From Cytophagaceae bacterium (GTDB lineage Bacteria; Bacteroidota; Bacteroidia; Cytophagales; Spirosomataceae): a stretch of 64,000 nucleotides of DNA. The position numbers were made by a program, and so were the translations under genes. Within the stretch, counting starts at the first letter, position 1, and each line of letters opens with the position of its first letter. The DNA is taken from positions 62,001 through 126,000 of the forward strand of contig CANHGO010000003.1 in assembly GCA_947460975.1 (NCBI GenBank), given 5' to 3'. Under the pieces are notes generated by a model. It saw nothing but the letters and a program-made list of their open reading frames with translations, made no database searches and was not told the origin of the DNA. Positions 42,022 through 51,189 of the stretch are shown one piece after another.

Positions 42022-43038
42022 ATGATCGATCGATTTAAACAATACCTCAAAAAACAATTCATTAGCTTTCCCACCGACTTTGACCAACAAACGCTTCCGT
42101 GGATCGATGTAGCTAAGGCGGATATTCCTGAATTTGTGAATCAATACACTTTTTCAGATAAATTGCCTTTTGACTTACAAAATAAACTGACTTTTTGGGA
42201 GAAAAATGGCTATGTGATTTTGGAAAATATCATCCCCGAAAATCTGATTGATTTCTACATGAAAGATGTGGAGGAGCTTATCCAACAAAAAGATCAATAC
42301 AATACCGAAATTCGCATCGACCTGCCGGAGTATGTAAAAAATCCAGTCCAACCCATTTCTGCCGTTCCCATGGACATTTTAATGGGTCGCTACGTCAAAA
42401 TCAATGATTTCCATAACCAGTCGGTCTACGGGAAAAAACTCATGCTGCACAGCGGAATCGTCGGCTTTTTACAAGCCATCTTCAATCAAACCCCCGTGGC
42501 GATGCAGAGTTTGACGTTTTTGTATGGGAGCCAACAAGCCACCCACCAAGATTTCCCCTACGTAACTTCACAAATACCTAGCCATTTAGCCGCCGCTTGG
42601 ATTCCTTTAGAAGATGTACACGCAGATGCAGGACCTCTTTATTATTTTGCCGGATCTCATAAGATCAAGAAATTTAAATTTGGGAATGGTATCTTTTACA
42701 ATGAACATTCCAAAAAAAATCCAGACGATTTTGCCATCTATTTAGATAATTTATGTGCGCAAAAAAAACTGAAAAAGGAGACTCTATTGATCAAAAAAGG
42801 CGATGTTCTTATTTGGCACGCCTCCTTAGTTCATGGCGGTGACCCGATCATAAATCCAGAGCTTACCCGCAAATCTTTTGTATGCCACTACTCTTCGCAA
42901 GAGGGATATCAATGGCATCGAAAAGCCATGGGCCAGGAGCCCACGCGCTTCAAATACAATGGCGGCGAAGTCTTCAACAACCCAAGCCTCCAAGGGATCG
43001 AGAATAGTTTTAAGGCCGGCGAATCGTATCAAGAGTAA
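42022..43038 (+). CDS. Phytanoyl-CoA dioxygenase (PhyH) family Fe(II)/2-oxoglutarate oxygenase
   Basis: A 338-residue PhyH-family protein. The iron-binding H-x-D is in ATHQDFPYV, the distal His in WHASLVHGGDP, followed by the 2-oxoglutarate Arg in ELTRKSFVCHY. AAAWIPLEDVHADAGPLYYF is typical of the family's core. These enzymes hydroxylate lipids or small metabolites with O2 and 2-oxoglutarate. The ATG at 42022 is preferred, as the earlier in-frame TTG (41935) would place a strong hairpin and T-run inside the coding sequence. The substrate is unknown; neighbours are a methyltransferase and a sugar isomerase-like protein. Confidence 0.8.
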   Translation: MIDRFKQYLKKQFISFPTDFDQQTLPWIDVAKADIPEFVNQYTFSDKLPFDLQNKLTFWEKNGYVILENIIPENLIDFYMKDVEELIQQKDQYNTEIRIDLPEYVKNPVQPISAVPMDILMGRYVKINDFHNQSVYGKKLMLHSGIVGFLQAIFNQTPVAMQSLTFLYGSQQATHQDFPYVTSQIPSHLAAAWIPLEDVHADAGPLYYFAGSHKIKKFKFGNGIFYNEHSKKNPDDFAIYLDNLCAQKKLKKETLLIKKGDVLIWHASLVHGGDPIINPELTRKSFVCHYSSQEGYQWHRKAMGQEPTRFKYNGGEVFNNPSLQGIENSFKAGESYQE

Positions 43039-43093
43039 AATTATTTTTTGTTCTTTTTAATTATACTTAATTTGCATCAAACCTATATAAATT

Positions 43094-44041
43094 ATGATGC
43101 AAATGAGTCGTCGTGCGCTAATTAAAGCGTCTGGAACCGCCGCCGGAATGGCGCTTATTCCTTCCATGTCAGAAGCCAAATCTAATTCGTTAGCCAATAG
43201 CACTTTTGCGGCTAAACAAAAATTCGAATTTTCCCTCAACATGAGTACCATCATGGGCCAAAAACTGGGTTTCATCAAGGAACTCGAAGTGGCCGCCCAA
43301 GCCGGATATAAACATTGTGAAATTTGGGTGCCCACCCTGGAAACCTACCTTAAATCAGGAGGAACCATCGCAGACGCACGCAAGCGCATTGCCGACCTGG
43401 GTATCAAAGTTCAAAATGCCATCGGCTTTGCTCAGTGGATTGTCGACGACGAAACTGTTCGTGCGAAAGGAATAGAGCAGTTGAAGCGCGAAATGGACCT
43501 TCTGGCCCAATTAGGTTGCCACCGTACCGCCGCACCTCCGATGGGTGCCACCAAAGAAGCAGGTTTAGACCTTCGTCGTGCCGCAGAACGTTACCGGACC
43601 ATTTTGGATCTAGGGGTATCGATGTCGGTGATTCCCCAACTAGAAATGTGGGGCCATTCTAAAAACCTGAATCGCGTAGCTGATGTATTATTTGTTGCCG
43701 CAGAAGCCGGCCACCCCGCCGCCCGACTATTACTCGACGTGTTTCATATTTACAAAGGAGAATCTAGCCATGATTGTTTGCATTTGGTCGGCGAAAATGC
43801 GATTGAAATTTTCCACGTCAACGACTATGTGACGACCATGAAACCTGGGGTCATTACCGATGCGGACCGCATTTATGCGGGCGACGGGGAAGCGCCTATT
43901 AAAAAGATCGTGGGCTTGTTGAAACCTTCAGCCCAACCGGTGATTTTGTCTCTTGAGCTATTTAACAAAACACTATACCAACAAGATGCTTTGCTGGTGG
44001 CAAAAACAGGTTTGGCCAAACTAAAAGCGCTGAATTTATAG
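43094..44041 (+). CDS. Tat-exported sugar phosphate isomerase/epimerase-like TIM barrel (AP_endonuc_2)
   Basis: A 315-residue protein with a twin-arginine signal (MSRRALIKASGTAAGMAL) and an AP-endonuclease-2/xylose-isomerase-like TIM barrel: AAQAGYKHCEIWVPTLETYL, GVSMSVIPQLEMWGH (Glu), LLLDVFHIYKG (Asp-His pair), IEIFHVNDY and LSLELFN (Glu) supply the usual metal ligands. Export to the periplasm argues for a role in breaking down external carbohydrates. It lies 55 bases after the PhyH-like gene and 82 bases before the GH95 gene. A TTTG (43047) and TTAATTTG (43067) pair upstream is an imperfect promoter match. Confidence 0.8.
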   Translation: MMQMSRRALIKASGTAAGMALIPSMSEAKSNSLANSTFAAKQKFEFSLNMSTIMGQKLGFIKELEVAAQAGYKHCEIWVPTLETYLKSGGTIADARKRIADLGIKVQNAIGFAQWIVDDETVRAKGIEQLKREMDLLAQLGCHRTAAPPMGATKEAGLDLRRAAERYRTILDLGVSMSVIPQLEMWGHSKNLNRVADVLFVAAEAGHPAARLLLDVFHIYKGESSHDCLHLVGENAIEIFHVNDYVTTMKPGVITDADRIYAGDGEAPIKKIVGLLKPSAQPVILSLELFNKTLYQQDALLVAKTGLAKLKALNL

Positions 44042-44123
44042 GGATTTTCGGTAACATATTTGGTTAAAATTACCCCCCTTACCCCCAAAGATATTCCATT
44101 AAAAAAATTAATCGATACACCGC

Positions 44124-46523
44124 ATGAAAATGATCAATTACCTGGTCGTTGCTATTTTATTTCCGCTATCATTAGCTGCGGCTGCAAAGCCTGCTGCCCA
44201 AGCGACACCTAGAAAACTCAAACTTTGGTATAACAAACCAGCGAAGTATTTTGAGGAGGCATTGGTGTTAGGGAATGGCACTCAGGGAGCCACCGTTTTT
44301 GGCGGAACGGACACGGATAAAATTTTCTTAAATGATTTGACGCTTTGGTCGGGTGAGCCCGTGGATCCTTACATGAACAAAGAGGCCTACAAGAATTTGC
44401 CGGGGGTTCGCGAAGCGCTAAAACAAGAAAATTACAAATTAGCAGATTCTCTAGTAAGGAAAATACAAGGTAAGTATTCCGAGTCATATGCACCTTTGGG
44501 GACTTTATACTTAGATTTTCAGCCTAATCAAAGCTCCAATTATTACCGCGAACTGGACCTCGAAAGGGCCATCGCCACGATCAATCATGAGGTCAACGGC
44601 AATAAAATTAAGCGTGAATATTTTGTTTCACATCCCGATAAAGTTTTTGTGATTCACCTAACGAGCCAACAAAAAAATGGATTGAATTTTACCGTTCGAT
44701 TTAATTCCCAACTCAAATTTAGTGGCACTTCCACCATCAATCACCTGCATTTTAAGGGGATGGCGCCGGTCAGGGCAGAGCCTAATTATGTGCGAAAAAA
44801 GGGAAACTCTTTTTTATTTTTGGACGATAGGGGTACGCGTTTTTCGACGGATGTTTTATTGCAATCCACCGACGGAAAAGTATCGCGAACGGATACAAGT
44901 TTAACCCTTTCCGGGGCCACAGAAGCCGTCGTGTTAGTCAGTATGGCCACCTCTTTTAATGGCTTTGATAAAAATCCAGTCACGCAGGGGCGCGATGATC
45001 ATGCCATGGTTCAAAAACAAATTCAAGAGGCCAGCGTAAAAGGCATTCAAAATTTGACCGACCGCCACCTAAAAGATTATCAGACCTTTTTTAATCGGGT
45101 TTCATTGTATTTAGCAGGGACTGAAAATGCACCAGATTTGCCTACTGATGACCGTTTAAAGCGTTATGCCAAAGGAGAATCGGATCCCTATTTGGAGTCA
45201 TTATACTTCCAATTTGGCCGATATTTGTTGATATCAAGTTCTCGGACAAAAGGAGTTCCTGCGAATTTACAGGGCTTGTGGAACCCCCATATCCAACCGC
45301 CTTGGTCGAGTAATTACACGATGAACGTCAATGCCGAGGAAAATTACTGGTTGGCCGAAAACACCAACCTATCCGAAATGCATCAATCTTTTTTATCGTT
45401 CATTGAGAACCTAGAAAAAACCGGCCGCATCACCGCAAAGACTTTTTACAATTTGCCTGGATGGACTTGCCACCACAATTCAGATATTTGGGCCATGACA
45501 AATCCTGTGGGGGATTTTGGTATCGGAAATCCGAATAATGCCAACTGGCCCATGGGAGGTGCGTGGGCATCCGCTCATTTATGGGAGCATTATTTGTTTA
45601 GCCAAGACAAGAAATTTTTGGCGGATAAGGCGTATCCTTTAATGAAAGGGGCGGCGGAATTTTGTTTGGCATGGCTAATTCCAGATTCACAAGGGCGTTT
45701 AATTACCTCGCCTTCTACCTCGCCAGAAAATCAATTTATTACGCCAGCTGGCTATAAAGGAGATACGGGTTATGGTGGAACGGCTGATTTAGCCATGATT
45801 CGGGAATTATTTTTAGACATGATTCAAGCGGAAAAAATATTGAAGAAAGATCCGACTTTCCAAAAATCGCTAGAAGACGCATTGGCGAAGATGTTGCCAT
45901 ATCAAATCGGTGCCTCAGGAAACCTGCAAGAATGGTACTTCGACTGGGCCGATGCCGATCCCAAACATCGCCACCAAAGTCATTTGTATGGGCTTTATCC
46001 AGGTACCCACGTGACGGTGGATCAAACACCAGCCATTGCTGCAGCCTCCAAAAAAACCTTGGAAATTAAAGGTGACGAAACAACGGGATGGTCAAAAGGT
46101 TGGCGCATCAATTTATGGGCACGTTTAAAAGACGGCGACCATGCCTATAAAATGTACCGTGAACTATTAAAATATGTGGAACCCGATGGGGTGAAAAAAA
46201 ACTATCAAAAAGGTGGAGGAACATATCCGAATTTATTTGACGCACATCCTCCCTTCCAAATTGACGGAAATTTTGGTGGATCGGCCGCCGTTGCCGAAAT
46301 GTTAGTACAGTCAACGCCTGATCTTATTGAATTATTACCCGCTGTTCCAAAAGCCTGGTCTTCAGGAAAAGTATCCGGTTTAAAAGCACGCGGGGGATAT
46401 GAGATTTCCATGCAATGGGAGGGAGGCCAAGTAAAAAATGTGGTAATAAAATCTAAAAATTCGGCTTCCGTACGCGTTTGGATGAATGGTGAAATTAAAG
46501 TAATTAAAACCATTAGAATTTAA
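44124..46523 (+). CDS. GH95-family alpha-L-fucosidase (or alpha-L-galactosidase), secreted
   Basis: A 799-residue protein with a signal peptide (~1-20; VVAILFPLSLAAAA) and the GH95 layout. LWYNKPAKYFEEALVLGNG and LNDLTLWSGEP mark the N-terminal beta domain, LQGLWNPHIQPPWSSNYTMN the start of the (alpha/alpha)6 barrel, and SPSTSPEN the stretch with the catalytic acid Glu near residue 535. GH95 enzymes invert and remove terminal alpha-1,2-L-fucose, some prefer L-galactose. It acts in the periplasm or at the surface. Next to sulfatases this points to a sulfated fucose-containing polymer. The downstream acetyltransferase gene follows in 43 bases. Confidence 0.88.
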   Translation: MKMINYLVVAILFPLSLAAAAKPAAQATPRKLKLWYNKPAKYFEEALVLGNGTQGATVFGGTDTDKIFLNDLTLWSGEPVDPYMNKEAYKNLPGVREALKQENYKLADSLVRKIQGKYSESYAPLGTLYLDFQPNQSSNYYRELDLERAIATINHEVNGNKIKREYFVSHPDKVFVIHLTSQQKNGLNFTVRFNSQLKFSGTSTINHLHFKGMAPVRAEPNYVRKKGNSFLFLDDRGTRFSTDVLLQSTDGKVSRTDTSLTLSGATEAVVLVSMATSFNGFDKNPVTQGRDDHAMVQKQIQEASVKGIQNLTDRHLKDYQTFFNRVSLYLAGTENAPDLPTDDRLKRYAKGESDPYLESLYFQFGRYLLISSSRTKGVPANLQGLWNPHIQPPWSSNYTMNVNAEENYWLAENTNLSEMHQSFLSFIENLEKTGRITAKTFYNLPGWTCHHNSDIWAMTNPVGDFGIGNPNNANWPMGGAWASAHLWEHYLFSQDKKFLADKAYPLMKGAAEFCLAWLIPDSQGRLITSPSTSPENQFITPAGYKGDTGYGGTADLAMIRELFLDMIQAEKILKKDPTFQKSLEDALAKMLPYQIGASGNLQEWYFDWADADPKHRHQSHLYGLYPGTHVTVDQTPAIAAASKKTLEIKGDETTGWSKGWRINLWARLKDGDHAYKMYRELLKYVEPDGVKKNYQKGGGTYPNLFDAHPPFQIDGNFGGSAAVAEMLVQSTPDLIELLPAVPKAWSSGKVSGLKARGGYEISMQWEGGQVKNVVIKSKNSASVRVWMNGEIKVIKTIRI

Positions 46524-46566
46524 ACAGCGTCTTGGGGTAGATGATGTGAGCATAGAAAATCTGTGT

Positions 46567-47826
46567 ATGGAAAAACCAAGAATTATTTCCGTAGATGTGC
46601 TTCGTGGATGGACCATCATGATGATGACGATCGTGAATAATCCGGGCGATTGGGAACACATTTTTCCTCCACTCGAGCATGCCAACTGGCATGGTTGGAC
46701 CCCGACCGATTTAGTCTTTCCTTTCTTTCTATTTATTGTTGGAATTTCAGTAGTGTTGTCAAATCCAGAACGAACATTAGACTGGAAAAAATTAATCACT
46801 AGAACGCTTCGGATTTTTTTATTAGGGATGGCACTTGCTTTTTTTTCACGGATTAAAATAGGCGAATTATCAGGCCTAGGCTTGTTGGCCATCCGGCTAG
46901 TTTACACGGCCATCATGACGATTTTATTGCTTGGAAATTATTCGGTTAAAAAACAATTTTATTTCGCCATTGGACTATTTATGATAACCATATTTTTATG
47001 TTTTGGCGGCTTTGAATCTTTTGAACATGTGAGAATTCCTGGGGTACTTCAACGAATTTCGCTCGTCTTTTTTATCATCAGTTTATTGTATCATTTTTGC
47101 TCACCACGTCTTTTAGGGGCTTTAGGACTCTTTTTCCTTATAGTATATTTTGTGTTAATGACACAAATTCCCGTTCCTGGATTTGGCGCGGCCAATGTAG
47201 AAATGGGTAAAAATTTAGCCGCTTGGCTTGATCATTATTTATTGCCTGGACATTTATGGGCCACCTCAAAAACCTGGGATCCCGAGGGAATTTTAAGTAC
47301 CATTCCAGCTTTGTCCACCGGCATATCCGGTATTTTTGCAGGTAAAATTTTGATGCATTCGCACTCGCGGAATAGTCTGTATTTAATGATTATCGGAATT
47401 GTTTTTATAGGATTAGGGCTTTGTTGGGATCCTTATTTCCCGATTAATAAATCCTTGTGGACCATTTCCTTTGTAATGGTTTCTTCAGGCTTTGCTTTTT
47501 TATTGACAGGAATTTTACACGAATTGATTGAGCAAAGAAACATCAAAAAATGGACGTCTATTTTTGTTATTTTCGGTGTTAATCCGATGCTTGTTTTTTT
47601 CTTTTCTGGCATCATCCCAAGGGCCTTGAATATGATTAAAATTCCTGTGGTGGGAGATTCGGAACATACGGAGCTGGGGTTTATTTCGTATGTATACCGA
47701 CAAGCAATTCAACCCTTTTTTACTGATTTGCGCTGGGCTTCATTGGCTGGCGCGTTTGTTTACCTTGTGATTTGGTTTGTTATTTTATCTATATTTAAAC
47801 GTAAAAACATAATCTTCAAAGTCTAA
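46567..47826 (+). CDS. Transmembrane acetyltransferase, NagX/HGSNAT-like (DUF5009)
   Basis: A 419-residue membrane protein with about ten helices. The N terminus RIISVDVLRGWTIMMMTIVN and ANWHGWTPTDLVFPFFLFIVG are the hallmark of the heparan-alpha-glucosaminide N-acetyltransferase family, which moves acetyl from cytosolic acetyl-CoA across the membrane to an amino sugar. Bacteroidota keep such genes in carbohydrate-use loci. ATG 46567 is preferred over GTG 46546 because conserved sequence starts at once. The final TAA shares one base with the ATG of the next gene, implying coupled translation. It may acetylate glucosamine or another amino sugar released from the polymer. Confidence 0.82.
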   Translation: MEKPRIISVDVLRGWTIMMMTIVNNPGDWEHIFPPLEHANWHGWTPTDLVFPFFLFIVGISVVLSNPERTLDWKKLITRTLRIFLLGMALAFFSRIKIGELSGLGLLAIRLVYTAIMTILLLGNYSVKKQFYFAIGLFMITIFLCFGGFESFEHVRIPGVLQRISLVFFIISLLYHFCSPRLLGALGLFFLIVYFVLMTQIPVPGFGAANVEMGKNLAAWLDHYLLPGHLWATSKTWDPEGILSTIPALSTGISGIFAGKILMHSHSRNSLYLMIIGIVFIGLGLCWDPYFPINKSLWTISFVMVSSGFAFLLTGILHELIEQRNIKKWTSIFVIFGVNPMLVFFFSGIIPRALNMIKIPVVGDSEHTELGFISYVYRQAIQPFFTDLRWASLAGAFVYLVIWFVILSIFKRKNIIFKV

Positions 47827-49460
47827 TGAAACGAAACTTAATTGCACTCATTCTATTGTTGCCTTATTTTCTTTTCTCCCAAATCAAATCTGCCGATGTG
47901 ATTATTTATGGGGGCAATGCATCCGCTGTCATTGCGGCGGTCCAAGTAAAGAAAATGGGGAAATCGGTCTTAATTGTTTGTCCTGATACGCATTTGGGTG
48001 GTTTGACTTCTGGCGGATTGGGTTTTACGGATACGGGCAACAAGGAAGTGATCGGAGGATTAGCACGTGATTTTTACCAACGCGTTTATCAGCATTATCA
48101 AAAAGATGCGAATTGGCAATGGCAAAAAAAATCTGAATATGGCAACAAAGGCCAAGGGACCGTGGCCATGGACGGGGTAAATCGGACGATGTGGATTTTT
48201 GAACCTCATGCGGCAGAGAAGATTTTTGAAGATTACGCAAAGGAATTTGGCATTCAAATTTTTAGAAATGAATGGCTTGATCGAAGCTCAAAAGGAATCA
48301 AAAAGAAGGATGGTAAAATCCAGTCAATAAAGATGCTTTCTGGAAAAACGTATCAAGGAAAAATGTTTATTGACGCTACCTATGAGGGCGATTTAATGGC
48401 TTTGGCTGGTGTCAATTTTCATGTGGGACGTGAGGCTAATTCGATGTTTGGGGAGCAATGGAATGGGGTCCAAGTAGGTGTATTCCAGCATGGACATTAT
48501 TTTAAATCTAAGATTAGTCCCTATAAAATTATTGGAGATCCGAGCAGTGGCTTATTGCCCGAAATATCATCCGAATCACCGGGAATTAACGGATCTGGGG
48601 ATCATAAAATTCAAGCGTATTGCTACCGCATGTGTTTGAGCAATCACCCCGACAACCGGATTCCTTTTGCCAAACCAGTGGGCTACGATCCAGCACGTTA
48701 CGAACTATATGCGCGTGTTTTTGCGAGTGGCTGGCGGGAAACTTTTGACAAATTTGATTTCATCCCCAATAGAAAAACAGATACCAATAATCACGGTCCT
48801 TTCAGCACGGATTTTCTTGGCAAAAATTATGACTATCCGGAAGCCTCTTATGCCAGAAGAGCTCAGATTTTAAAGGAGCATCAATTATACCAAAAGGGCC
48901 TGATGTACTTTTTGCAAAATGACTCGCGCGTTCCAACGGAAGTCCAGGAAAAGATGAAAACCTGGGGTTTGGCAAAGGACGAATTTGTCCAAAATGGCGG
49001 TTGGCCTCATCAAATATACGTCCGCGAAGCTCGACGCATGCGTGGGGAATTCATCATGAAAGAGGCGGATGCTTTAGGAAAAACTCAAGTTCCATCTCCT
49101 GTTGGAATGGGGTCTTATGCATTGGATGCGCACAATTCACAACGGTTTGTGACCAAAGAGGGTTATGTTCAAAACGAAGGGGACATCGGCGTAGCGCCAT
49201 TGAAGCCATATTCGATTGCCTATGGATCCATCATTCCCAAAGAAAATGAATGTGCTAATTTGTTGGTTCCGGTGTGCATGTCCAGTACCCACATTGCCTA
49301 TGGATCGATTCGCATGGAACCTGTTTTTATGATTTTAGGCCAGTCGGCCGCCACTGCCGCAGTGCTTTCTATCGAACATAAAACGAGTCCGCAAAAGCTT
49401 CCTTATGAAATCCTTAAGAAGCAGTTAATCGCAGACCAACAAATTGTCGAGAGAAATTAA
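47826..49460 (+). CDS. Secreted FAD-dependent oxidoreductase (FAD_oxidored family)
   Basis: A 544-residue protein with a signal peptide (MKRNLIALILLLPYFLFS) and an FAD-binding Rossmann motif ADVIIYGGNASAVIAAVQ; THLGGLTSGGLG and MFIDATYEGDL follow as in the FAD_oxidored family (PF12831). YVREARRMRGEF and ASSTHIAYGSIRMEPVFMILG-like end segments are typical of secreted relatives in Bacteroidota and Planctomycetes that sit beside glycosidases and sulfatases. A sugar or sugar acid is the likely substrate; none has been identified. It overlaps the acetyltransferase gene by one base. Confidence 0.8.
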   Translation: MKRNLIALILLLPYFLFSQIKSADVIIYGGNASAVIAAVQVKKMGKSVLIVCPDTHLGGLTSGGLGFTDTGNKEVIGGLARDFYQRVYQHYQKDANWQWQKKSEYGNKGQGTVAMDGVNRTMWIFEPHAAEKIFEDYAKEFGIQIFRNEWLDRSSKGIKKKDGKIQSIKMLSGKTYQGKMFIDATYEGDLMALAGVNFHVGREANSMFGEQWNGVQVGVFQHGHYFKSKISPYKIIGDPSSGLLPEISSESPGINGSGDHKIQAYCYRMCLSNHPDNRIPFAKPVGYDPARYELYARVFASGWRETFDKFDFIPNRKTDTNNHGPFSTDFLGKNYDYPEASYARRAQILKEHQLYQKGLMYFLQNDSRVPTEVQEKMKTWGLAKDEFVQNGGWPHQIYVREARRMRGEFIMKEADALGKTQVPSPVGMGSYALDAHNSQRFVTKEGYVQNEGDIGVAPLKPYSIAYGSIIPKENECANLLVPVCMSSTHIAYGSIRMEPVFMILGQSAATAAVLSIEHKTSPQKLPYEILKKQLIADQQIVERN

Positions 49461-49568
49461 TAGAGGTGTTTAACATTTTGAGACTAGCCTTTCATTTAAA
49501 GGATTGGCATTATTTAGGGGGCATTGCGATCTCTAATTCGCTGTGCTGAGTTTTTTATTGTTGGCCAA

Positions 49569-49606
49569 TAACATGATTTTAATCATGTTATATTTTGGTT
49601 AACCAA
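49569..49606. promoter_or_regulatory. Two perfect palindromes in front of an AraC-type regulator gene
   Basis: TAACATGATT-TT-AATCATGTTA (49569-49590) is a perfect 10-bp inverted repeat, and TTGGTTAACCAA (49595-49606) is a perfect 12-base palindrome five bases further. They lie 49 bases before the regulator's ATG. The first could instead end the preceding transcript, as TATATTTT follows it. Function as operators is inferred. Confidence 0.5.
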
Positions 49607-49654
49607 TAATGATTCGCAATATTTAGAAACCCTAACTACTAAAAAAATCAACTA

Positions 49655-50854
49655 ATGTTATTAAATGCTTCTAATGCATCAATTATCATATCGTTTGTTT
49701 TATTATTTTTCCTCAATAAAACCAATCGGGCTAATATTTATTTAATCCTTTTTTTTCTGATTAATAGTATTTATTGCATAGCCAATCACTCCGTTTTATA
49801 CTCGAAATCACCTTTTTGGGTGGCGATTTTATTTATTAATGCGATGCCGCTTTATGCGCTTTCTGGCCCTAGCTTATATTTTTATTTTAGAACTGTTATA
49901 AATGGTGGAGATGCAAGACTTAGGGCTTGGGACTACTTACATTTTTTACCAGCTTTTGTGTTTTTGCTGAATGTATTTCCACATATTCTTACTCCATTTG
50001 ACTATAAATTGGAAATGGCCAATGAGCTTATTCAGAATACGTCAAAGGTTATGATAATGGATCAACAACTAATTTCGCCTAAGCTTAATATTGCCATTAG
50101 GCCTTTTCACATATTTATCTATATCATCATTTGTGCTTGTATTTATTTTCGACATGTAAAAAAACAGCATCAAAGCCTTATTCCAGCATTCAAAATTAGG
50201 TGGAACAGGAATTGGTATTTCATCTTTTTGTTATTTTTATTCTTAACGTTCCTCCCTTTTTTGATTATTTCAATAATTATTGTTTTTTACGGACTAGCGG
50301 TATTAAATAATCAATTTGTCAACACGGCCATAAACTTTACTACAGCTTTCTTTTTCTTATCTAATTTGTCTATTTTACTTTTTCCAAAAGAGCTGTATGG
50401 AATACCGTTTTTAGGAAAACTGATAAAAAATTTAGGGGATGAGCAGTCAAAAATTGAAAATGATATTCTCTTTAATAAGAAGTCTAGTTCGTTTTTTTTA
50501 GCCCCAAAAAGATTGACCGAAATCTCCGAAGCCATCAAAGAATATTTGGTAGGCAATCCATGCATTCGTCCCGGTTTTAATTTGACTCAAATGTCTTTGG
50601 AAATACAAATCCCCAAACACCAGTTGACCTACTTTTTCAACGATCACCTCAAAATCACATTCAACGATTGGAAAAATGAAATTCGAATCACGCACTTCAT
50701 GCTTTTGGTGAAAAATGGACAGGCCATAAATAATACATTAGAAAGCCTTTCCCAATCTTCAGGATTTTTATCTAGATCTAAATTTACAAATGCCTTTAAA
50801 AAGAGTCAAGTTAAGACGCCTTCAGCCTTTCTAAAAGAATTTAATTTAGATTAA
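49655..50854 (+). CDS. Membrane-anchored AraC-family regulator (7TM-type sensor plus HTH)
   Basis: A 399-residue protein in which about seven hydrophobic helices fill residues ~1-250 and an AraC-type DNA-binding domain occupies the last ~110 (NLTQMSLEIQIPKHQLTYFFN, then LESLSQSSGFLSRSKFTNAFKK and TPSAFLKEF). Fusions of this layout are common in Bacteroidota. The helices presumably sense a membrane or periplasmic signal. It separates the + strand fucosidase genes from the sulfatase genes and is preceded by 194 bases with several palindromes, which may be its own operators. A plausible but unproven role is control of the surrounding polysaccharide-use genes. Confidence 0.8.
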   Translation: MLLNASNASIIISFVLLFFLNKTNRANIYLILFFLINSIYCIANHSVLYSKSPFWVAILFINAMPLYALSGPSLYFYFRTVINGGDARLRAWDYLHFLPAFVFLLNVFPHILTPFDYKLEMANELIQNTSKVMIMDQQLISPKLNIAIRPFHIFIYIIICACIYFRHVKKQHQSLIPAFKIRWNRNWYFIFLLFLFLTFLPFLIISIIIVFYGLAVLNNQFVNTAINFTTAFFFLSNLSILLFPKELYGIPFLGKLIKNLGDEQSKIENDILFNKKSSSFFLAPKRLTEISEAIKEYLVGNPCIRPGFNLTQMSLEIQIPKHQLTYFFNDHLKITFNDWKNEIRITHFMLLVKNGQAINNTLESLSQSSGFLSRSKFTNAFKKSQVKTPSAFLKEFNLD

Positions 50855-50860
50855 CTTGTA

Positions 50861-50885
50861 CCTTTTGGACAAAAGGGTTTTATTC
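50861..50885 (+). terminator. Weak hairpin with T-rich tail after the AraC gene
   Basis: CCTTTTG-GA-CAAAAGG (50861-50876) is a short perfect hairpin, 7 bases after the regulator's stop, followed by GTTTTATT. The minimal loop would open one or two pairs, so it may be an inefficient terminator or part of the inverted-repeat cluster that extends to 50960. Confidence 0.4.
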
Positions 50886-51070
50886 AAAAAACTTTCTGGT
50901 GCTATCTAAATCACTTATCCTTAAGGCAATTTGGACCTTTTTAATCATTGGGTCCAAAAGTAAAGCTAGCCATGCCCCATGAAAAAAATTCTTTCCATAT
51001 TTTTGATCCAATCCTCCTAAGGATATATTTAGATCAGATGATTCTAACCACTAATGAAAGAAGGTTTCCT

Positions 51071-51102
51071 AAAAGCAGGGTTTTATAAACCCTGCTTTTT
51101 TT
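51071..51102 (+). terminator. Rho-independent terminator in the 50.9-51.2 kb gap
   Basis: AAAAGCAGGGTTT (from 51071) pairs with AAACCCTGCTTTT, giving a stem of about 13 pairs with a small loop and a T7 tail. It is almost symmetric and could also serve the opposite strand. The rest of the 335-base gap (50855-51189) holds no recognisable gene. Confidence 0.8.
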
Positions 51103-51189
51103 GTGCCCTCATGGTGATTTCTGAGTGTTTCATTTGAACGTTCCTTCCATTATTTCACAACAATTTCTTAGTCCATTCGTTAGATTCAC

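Noticed and set aside
46380..46892. A 170-codon minus-strand open frame across the GH95 end and the acetyltransferase start
   Set aside because: Antisense to two genes with clear family motifs; no motif of its own.
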